This document shows, in pieces, positions 6,445 to 11,600 of a DNA stretch of 11,600 bases. How positions within the stretch are numbered: position 1 is the first letter of the stretch; each line of letters starts with the position of its first letter. The notes below the pieces were generated by a model, which made no database searches, was not told the origin of the DNA, and worked only from the letters and a program-made list of their open reading frames with translations. Where the stretch lies: assembly GCA_026390535.1 (NCBI GenBank), contig JAPLFT010000006.1:1-11600 (forward strand), in the 5' to 3' direction. Made by a program: the position numbers and the translations under genes. Source of the stretch: Pseudomonadota bacterium. Its GTDB lineage: Bacteria > Bdellovibrionota > JAFGOL01.

Positions 6445-7206
6445 ATGGAGAAGAATATTATTATAAAAACAAAAAACTTTAATTTCTACTATGGCGATGT
6501 GAAAGCGCTTACGGATGTTAATATAAAAATAGAAAAGAATTCCGTTACCGGCATCATAGGTCCATCGGGATGTGGAAAATCCACTTTTTTAAGAAGCCTT
6601 AATCTTATGAACAATCTTATCCTGTCCGCAAGATATGAGGGGCAAATAATAATAGACGGAGAAGACATATTACACAAGGATATAGACGTAGTTGCATTAA
6701 GGAGAAGGGTCGGAATGGTTTTTCAAAAATCAAATCCATTTCCCAAAACTGTTTTTGAAAATGTAGCATATGGCCTTAAGATAAACGGTATAACCAACAG
6801 GGATTTTATTGACCAGAAAATTGAAGAAAGTCTAAAAGGTGCGGCTCTTTGGGAAGAAGTCAAAGACAGACTTAACGTAAGCGCATTTGATTTATCCGGA
6901 GGACAACAGCAGAGACTGTGCATAGCCAGAGCACTGGCCGTTGAACCGGAAATACTTTTAATGGACGAACCGGCATCTGCCTTAGACCCAACTGCAACAC
7001 TAAAAATAGAAGAGCTCATACAGGAATTAAAGAAAAAATATACCATAATAATAGTTACTCATAACATGCAACAGGCGGCCAGAGTATCTGACTACACCGC
7101 ATTCTTTATGATGGGAAAACTAGTCGAATATAATAAAACGAATATTATGTTCACAAATCCGGAAAACAAAATTACAGAAGATTATATTACAGGAAGATTC
7201 GGATAA
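6445..7206 (+). CDS. pstB: Phosphate ABC transporter ATP-binding protein PstB
   Basis: PstB is the cytoplasmic ATPase that works as a dimer beneath PstC/PstA to drive phosphate import. All ABC motifs are present in the 253 residues: Walker A GPSGCGKST (39-47), Q-loop Gln94 in VFQKSNPFP, signature LSGGQQQR (150-157), Walker B ILLMDEP with Asp174 and Glu175, D-loop SALDP, and the switch His206 in VTHN. The SNPFPKTVFENVAYGL stretch is characteristic of the PstB subfamily rather than ABC ATPases in general. The length is typical. The start is set by an AGGAAGG ribosome binding site at 6432-6438, inside the end of pstA, with one base between the pstA stop and this ATG. phoU follows after 30 bases. 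Confidence 0.97.
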   Translation: MEKNIIIKTKNFNFYYGDVKALTDVNIKIEKNSVTGIIGPSGCGKSTFLRSLNLMNNLILSARYEGQIIIDGEDILHKDIDVVALRRRVGMVFQKSNPFPKTVFENVAYGLKINGITNRDFIDQKIEESLKGAALWEEVKDRLNVSAFDLSGGQQQRLCIARALAVEPEILLMDEPASALDPTATLKIEELIQELKKKYTIIIVTHNMQQAARVSDYTAFFMMGKLVEYNKTNIMFTNPENKITEDYITGRFG

Positions 7207-7236
7207 TATAGGGATAAATAGGGTAGGGAGGATAAA

Positions 7237-7911
7237 ATGATAGAAAGACATTTTGATGAGGAACTTCAAAAGCTCAACAGTAAATTATTAAAAATGGCAT
7301 CTTTGTCAGAGGAATCAATATATCTTGCCATAGAAGCATTAAAAAATAGGAATAAGGAACTTGCCCAGAACGTAATTGATAATGATATCAAGATAGACGA
7401 ATTTGAGCTGGAGATAGAAGATTATTCAATAGAGCTTCTGGCAAAAAGACAACCTCTTGCAAGTGACTTAAGGTTTATTGCCACAGGTATGAGAATAAAC
7501 TCAGAATTAGAAAGAATAGCGGATCTTTCCGTAAACATTGCACACAGGGCACGGGATCTTTCCAAAGAGCCGGCACTCAAAGTGCTTGTACATATACCGA
7601 TGCTGAGTGATCTGGCTATTAAAATGGTAAAGGGTTCTATTGATTCCTTTGTTAACAGGGATCTTGATGCCGCAAAAAATGTTATTAAATTGGATTCCGA
7701 GGCTAATAATTTAAGGACTGAAATACATAAAAAATTAGTTGAGGAATATATGACAAAAGACGTTACTACCATACCAAGGAGTTTATCTTTGTTTTTAGTT
7801 GCTCAACATTTGGAAAGAATGTGTGATCATGCCAAATATATAGCCGAGGATGTTATTTATCTCGTAAGTGCAAAAAATGTGAAACATAAACACGAAGAAA
7901 TACTTAAATAA
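7237..7911 (+). CDS. phoU: Phosphate transport and signalling regulator PhoU
   Basis: PhoU is a cytoplasmic peripheral protein that links the Pst transporter to the PhoR-type sensor kinase, keeping the Pho regulon off when phosphate is plentiful. The 224 residues form the expected two tandem three-helix units. The metal-binding signatures are visible: ERIADLSVNIA (92-102) in the first half and ERMCDHAKYIAEDV (193-206) in the second. The conserved AKRQPLASDLRFI precedes the first motif. AGGGAGG at 7225-7231, five bases before the ATG, fixes the start. It closes the operon in the usual place. The stop codon lies 2 bp from the stop of the convergent MATE gene, and I see no good terminator in between; only a weak AT-rich palindrome (AAATAA-ac-TTATTT) spans the junction. 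Confidence 0.96.
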   Translation: MIERHFDEELQKLNSKLLKMASLSEESIYLAIEALKNRNKELAQNVIDNDIKIDEFELEIEDYSIELLAKRQPLASDLRFIATGMRINSELERIADLSVNIAHRARDLSKEPALKVLVHIPMLSDLAIKMVKGSIDSFVNRDLDAAKNVIKLDSEANNLRTEIHKKLVEEYMTKDVTTIPRSLSLFLVAQHLERMCDHAKYIAEDVIYLVSAKNVKHKHEEILK

Positions 7912-7913
7912 AC

Positions 7914-9242
7914 TTATTTTGACTGAAATTTTGCAGGAAGTCTTTTTAAAGTAAGTTTCAGGTACATAAAAAGACATATAGCGATAATAAACAGAGAGAT
8001 AGCAAGTCCTATCCAGAAACCGAGGGCATTAAGCCCTTTAACATAACCAAAATAAAACCCCAGCGGCAATCCCATTAACCAATATCCGATCAATACTATA
8101 ATTGATGTGGGTAGAGTTATGCCCAAACCTCTTAATATCCCGGATAATGTAACCTGTGCCCCGTCGAATATTTGGAATGCCGCGCATACGATTATTATGG
8201 AAACACCGGCAGTGATTATTCCTGTGTCCGGCGTAAATATTCTTAAAATAGTTTCCGGGAACAGGTATAGACAGAGACCGGAAAAGGCCATGAACGTCAT
8301 AGAAATTATCAGGGCAGCTTTACTAAAATCTTTTATCCTATCCAGGTTTTTCCTGCCATAAAAATAGGCTATCTTTACCCCTACTCCATTGGATATTGAT
8401 AATGGTACCATGTATGTAATGGATACCAGCGTTAGGGCAATACTGTGTATAGCGGCGTACATAACTCCAATTCTTCCTATAAGTATCATTACCACTGTAA
8501 ATGCCAACACCTCAAACAGAATGCTCATGGATATAGGTAAACTGAATTTAAGGACACGCTTCATAAAATTCTTTACTATGCAAAATTGTGTTCTGCTATA
8601 ACGCCTGGAATATATAAAAATAGTTATAGCGATTAAGAATCTTATAATTATTGCAGCGTATGCAAGTCCGCGTATTCCTAATTCCGGGAATATGAATATT
8701 CCAAATGCCATTATATAACCCAAAAATACGTTTAAAAATACGGCAACCGTAGATACGATATTTGCAAACACTACATGTTCCATGGACTGCAGATACTCTT
8801 TTATTGCGATGAATATATATGCTCCGGTATAGGAAAAACTTACTAAGAACAGATAATCCTGTATCAACGGTACAAGGCTTGGGTCAAACCCCAGATGTTT
8901 AACTATAGGAACCAGCGATATCGTTATAGACATGAACACAACGCTTATTATTAAGGCGTACAATATACATGTATAAAAATACTGACTAGTATCAAAATTT
9001 TCGCCTCTTTTTTTGGAAAGTGTGGGAGATATTCCCAACAATAATCCGAGACCTATAAGGAATATCGGCGCGCTTATTCCGTTTGCTATACCCATTGCCG
9101 CTACGGTTTGTCGTCCATGATGGGATGCAACAAACACATCACCTGCACCTATAAGCATATGGCTGACCTGTCCTATGGTTATAGGAAAAGAAAAAAGGAT
9201 CAGCTCTTTTATCGTCTTTGTAAGATTCTTATTCATCATCAT
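7914..9242 (-). CDS. MATE-family efflux transporter (NorM-type)
   Basis: The 442-residue protein has about twelve membrane helices arranged as two MatE halves (about 15-215 and 230-430), the layout of Na+- or H+-coupled multidrug and toxin extruders in the inner membrane. Recognisable segments include FPITIGQVSHMLIGAGDVF near the N-terminus, GLLLGISPTLSKKRGE after helix 2, and in the second half LSGILRGLGITLPT followed by YWLMGLPLGF and LGFWIGLAISL, which closely follow the NorM subfamily pattern. The substrate cannot be read from sequence. The start is within three consecutive ATG codons (9242-9234), with no obvious ribosome binding site; a TATAAT lies at 9291-9286 on this strand, but no good -35 accompanies it. 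It is codirectional with the giant gene upstream, 61 bp away, so read-through is possible, and it converges on phoU. Confidence 0.93.
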   Translation of the reverse strand: MMMNKNLTKTIKELILFSFPITIGQVSHMLIGAGDVFVASHHGRQTVAAMGIANGISAPIFLIGLGLLLGISPTLSKKRGENFDTSQYFYTCILYALIISVVFMSITISLVPIVKHLGFDPSLVPLIQDYLFLVSFSYTGAYIFIAIKEYLQSMEHVVFANIVSTVAVFLNVFLGYIMAFGIFIFPELGIRGLAYAAIIIRFLIAITIFIYSRRYSRTQFCIVKNFMKRVLKFSLPISMSILFEVLAFTVVMILIGRIGVMYAAIHSIALTLVSITYMVPLSISNGVGVKIAYFYGRKNLDRIKDFSKAALIISMTFMAFSGLCLYLFPETILRIFTPDTGIITAGVSIIIVCAAFQIFDGAQVTLSGILRGLGITLPTSIIVLIGYWLMGLPLGFYFGYVKGLNALGFWIGLAISLFIIAICLFMYLKLTLKRLPAKFQSK

Positions 9243-9303
9243 TAATAAGTGAGTCTAGTTTAATTATGCGGATTTTACACGAAAAATTATATATTAAAAA
9301 TAT

Positions 9304-11600
9304 TTACCATATCCCCAAATTTTTCATAGTTTGTGTTATTGTACTGACCACTGCTAACGTTATTTCTTCCGGTTTCTTTTTTTCAGCAAATAAATAATAT
9401 ATTTTATTACTATTTTTTTCTATTGAAAAATATACCCTAATATTTATTCCAGAACCACAACCCACGCGGATTTCATAAACAGTTGATTTTTTGCTTAAAA
9501 ATTTTCTGCTCAAGATATTAGCTTTTCCATTACGGAATAATTCATTACCATAGCCATTTCCTAGACCATCTTTTTCTATTTTAGACATTATTGTGCGGAC
9601 CTCTTCAACAGTCCTTTTACCCATAGTATTATTATTAGAAATTTCATCTAATACAGATTCAATGTCAGATCGTTCATAAGCTACAATAAGTTTATTTTCA
9701 TTGCCAACAACAGCAGTTTCTTTTTCTATTGGAGGAGGACCGGAATATTCATCATAAAAGGTTTCCGGAGGCACGATTTCATTTCGTATCAATATTCTTT
9801 TTTGACATCCTTTAAATGTCTGTATTTTTAATTTAGAGAAATCGCCGGTGTAATAAGCTTCAAGTACAGCTTCAGCCTGATCCTCGTCTAATTCAATAGA
9901 TTTTAATAATGGTAAAATCTCTTCAATCTCTTTCTGCTCCATAGAAGCTAAATACGCCTTTAACTCATCTACGGTGGTTTCCATCCCTTTAAAATCATCA
10001 ATTACTTTATCCTTGCCGTATTTACTTAATTTTGATTCACGAATAAATTTATTCTCTTCCGTAACAACTGTTGGTTTAGCTTTTATGACTATTTTGTAGG
10101 GAATCGCATCTTTATCAAATAACCCATGATCGGCCAAGAATGATCTTTGTTGTTCGTTTAAATCCTTTAATAACAAGGGATTATTTTTTTGATAGGCTGA
10201 ATAAACTAAGGATTGTTCTTCTTTAGAGAACAATCCAGCGGAACTTACGGTTTTTAGTATTTGTTCTTCTTCTTTTAATTGAATTATTATTTTTATATCT
10301 TCAATGTTTGCTGTTTTTCCTTTTAAGCGTTCTGATTTAATATAATTTTCAATATAATTATAAACCTCTTGCTTACCATTAGCGTCAAGCTTGGATGTAG
10401 ATATTAATTCTTCAAAAACGATAGGTTTTTCTGGTTTTATAACAAAACTTTTGATCTTATATATATTGGCTTTAAATTTTTTTGCAACGTCCATAACTCT
10501 TTTAAGTATCTTGCCTGTGTTAGTTGACCAAAAGGCCATTCCTAATTCTCTTGAGGCTGTGTTAACGCCTAATTCATACGATAAGGTCGTTCCTTGTTGC
10601 GCGGCTATGATTCCACCCGTTTCATATGCAAGCTGAGAAGATGCCGCCCCTAACTCTGTCCCGTAGATGCTTAAAATTGAACTTATTCCCATCTCGCAAG
10701 CAAAAAGAGCTATTAGATCCTCGTCTGTTTTCCACATAACCCACAATGTTTTGTCTAGAATATCCTCTACAGTACCGATTTGTGGATATTGGATATTCTC
10801 GGCATATCTGATATGCAATGGTATCAAAGACCAGGCTCTGCGACTAACATCAAGCGGGATAGCCCAAATACCTAATAGGTCCCCTGCCTTATTTACCTCG
10901 TGCCATCTTGCTATACGTTTTAGATCTGGAAGTGTCTCTTTTATCCCTTGTTCACCTGCAACCAAATTTGCCTCTACCATCTGAGTTAATGGATATACTC
11001 CAAGATTCATATTGGAATACATGATTAGAATATCTTTTGCCGCATAGTCTTTTGTTCTGTAGTAAATGTTGGCAAGAGAATTGAACAACGAAGAAGATAT
11101 CTTACCGTTCTCATCATTGCCGTCATAAGTCCTTTTGCTCATGTCAGAGGCCAATTCCTTTAGAAGAACAGAGATATCATGTATAGAGAAATTTATCTCT
11201 ATATCGCCAAGTGCCTCTGCGCTACTTATTCTACTTGATATAGGGACATACTTATTTGTAATGAAAAGCTTAAGATATTTGTAAATATGCTCCTTTTCCG
11301 AGGGGGAAACATAATTACTTATTTTTCCCAAAGCAAGACCTGGCGATGTGCCACTATCTCCTTTTGAATGGTGATAAAATAAAATAGTCTGAATTCTTGT
11401 GTTAGTCTCATTATCTATTAGACCATTTGCATAAAGTAATTCCAGGCTTAAGATCGATGCAAATTTTTCATGAATTTTACAGATATCATCTTTAGAGACT
11501 ATACAATTTTGTGCCTTCTCTACCTCTTTTATTACATCTTTATAATTAATATTATTTGATTTAATAATCTGAGAACACAGATTAGATGAGAATAATGTTA
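9304..11600 (-). CDS. Giant protein with HEAT-like helices and a C-terminal RelE-like domain (5' end beyond window)
   Basis: This minus-strand frame is open from the right edge to the stop at 9304-9306, giving 764 visible residues; the true start lies outside. A TTG at 11331 is only an internal codon, because the same frame continues upstream with protein-like sequence (for example KAQNCIVSKDDICKIHEKF). Visible regions, numbered from the edge, are: helical, HEAT-like segments (about 90-205, for example ISSAEALGDI); a Gly/Ala-rich region with recurring E-L/T/M-G triplets (about 295-350); Lys/Glu-rich helical segments (about 390-600); a linker with VPPETF and SGPPPIEKE (about 605-630); and a terminal domain (636-764) resembling RelE/HigB-type toxins. 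The domain order, ending in a small toxin-like module after a proline-rich linker, recalls polymorphic toxins, but export cannot be judged without the N-terminus and no immunity gene follows. I do not recognise the full-length family. Confidence 0.85.
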   Translation of the reverse strand, partial: TLFSSNLCSQIIKSNNINYKDVIKEVEKAQNCIVSKDDICKIHEKFASILSLELLYANGLIDNETNTRIQTILFYHHSKGDSGTSPGLALGKISNYVSPSEKEHIYKYLKLFITNKYVPISSRISSAEALGDIEINFSIHDISVLLKELASDMSKRTYDGNDENGKISSSLFNSLANIYYRTKDYAAKDILIMYSNMNLGVYPLTQMVEANLVAGEQGIKETLPDLKRIARWHEVNKAGDLLGIWAIPLDVSRRAWSLIPLHIRYAENIQYPQIGTVEDILDKTLWVMWKTDEDLIALFACEMGISSILSIYGTELGAASSQLAYETGGIIAAQQGTTLSYELGVNTASRELGMAFWSTNTGKILKRVMDVAKKFKANIYKIKSFVIKPEKPIVFEELISTSKLDANGKQEVYNYIENYIKSERLKGKTANIEDIKIIIQLKEEEQILKTVSSAGLFSKEEQSLVYSAYQKNNPLLLKDLNEQQRSFLADHGLFDKDAIPYKIVIKAKPTVVTEENKFIRESKLSKYGKDKVIDDFKGMETTVDELKAYLASMEQKEIEEILPLLKSIELDEDQAEAVLEAYYTGDFSKLKIQTFKGCQKRILIRNEIVPPETFYDEYSGPPPIEKETAVVGNENKLIVAYERSDIESVLDEISNNNTMGKRTVEEVRTIMSKIEKDGLGNGYGNELFRNGKANILSRKFLSKKSTVYEIRVGCGSGINIRVYFSIEKNSNKIYYLFAEKKKPEEITLAVVSTITQTMKNLGIW
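9307..9693 (-). other. RelE/HigB-fold toxin-like C-terminal domain of the giant protein
   Basis: The last 129 or so residues follow the RelE-superfamily order: a first strand (KLIVAYE), two helices (SDIESVLDEI and VEEVRTIMSKI), then strands carrying FLSKKSTVYEIRV, INIRVYFSIE and KIYYLFAEKKKPEEITLA. The pattern 'yEiRv ... RvyF ... KK..peEi..A' matches Gp49/HigB and RelE/ParE proteins, in which the Arg and Lys residues contact mRNA on the ribosome. Both Arg (in EIRV and IRVYF) and the Lys cluster are kept. The assignment is by eye from pattern, not from a search. Activity as an RNase is inferred; a ParE-like or degenerate domain is possible. Confidence 0.55.

Noticed and set aside
7905..7925. 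Bidirectional terminator between phoU and the MATE gene
   Set aside because: The only palindrome is a 6-bp, all-AT stem with a 2-base loop, too weak to call.
9286..9291. TATAAT as the promoter of the MATE gene
   Set aside because: No recognisable -35 at the right distance and the region is uniformly AT-rich, so chance occurrence is likely.
10391..10984. Plus-strand ORFs opposite the giant gene as possible antitoxin or immunity genes
   Set aside because: They are antisense to a long coding frame, lack ribosome binding sites and show no antitoxin-like features.
9304..11331. Treating the TTG at 11331 as the start of the giant protein
   Set aside because: The same frame is open without a stop to the right edge and encodes plausible protein there, so the start is beyond the window.

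Overview
The window comes from an AT-rich Gram-negative (diderm) bacterium. Three features support an outer membrane: a signal-peptide-bearing beta-barrel protein ending in an aromatic residue, a free periplasmic PstS without a lipobox, and two large exported-looking proteins. No marker gene fixes the lineage, and the two large flanking proteins are not ones I recognise.

Layout. (1) Positions 1-2418, minus strand: a large, predicted periplasmic or secreted protein of unknown family, cut by the left edge. Its signal peptide lies in one reading frame and its long body in another, so the gene looks frameshifted. (2) Positions 2419-2637: a divergent intergenic region with a tandem 11-bp Pho-box-like array, an extended -10 and a strong ribosome binding site, all facing right. 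(3) Positions 2638-7911, plus strand: a compact phosphate-starvation operon of an outer-membrane beta-barrel protein (putative phosphate porin), pstS, pstC, pstA, pstB and phoU. A perfect terminator-like hairpin sits inside the 5' end of pstC. (4) Positions 7914-9242, minus strand: a NorM-type MATE efflux transporter, convergent with phoU with only 2 bp between the stop codons. (5) Positions 9304-11600, minus strand: a very large protein whose start lies beyond the right edge. It has helical HEAT-like segments, a Gly/Ala-rich region, a proline-rich linker and a C-terminal domain resembling RelE/HigB-fold RNase toxins.

How the parts work together. A PhoB-like regulator, not encoded here, would bind the repeats under phosphate limitation and switch on the whole operon. 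The barrel protein would admit phosphate to the periplasm, PstS would bind it, PstC/PstA with two PstB would pump it in using ATP, and PhoU would report transport state to the sensor kinase. The hairpin after pstS would keep the porin and PstS more abundant than the membrane complex. The most unusual items are this intragenic attenuator, the giant protein with a toxin-like C-terminus and no adjacent immunity gene, and the frameshifted exported protein at the left edge. There are no RNA genes, CRISPR arrays, transposases or attachment sites that I can see.
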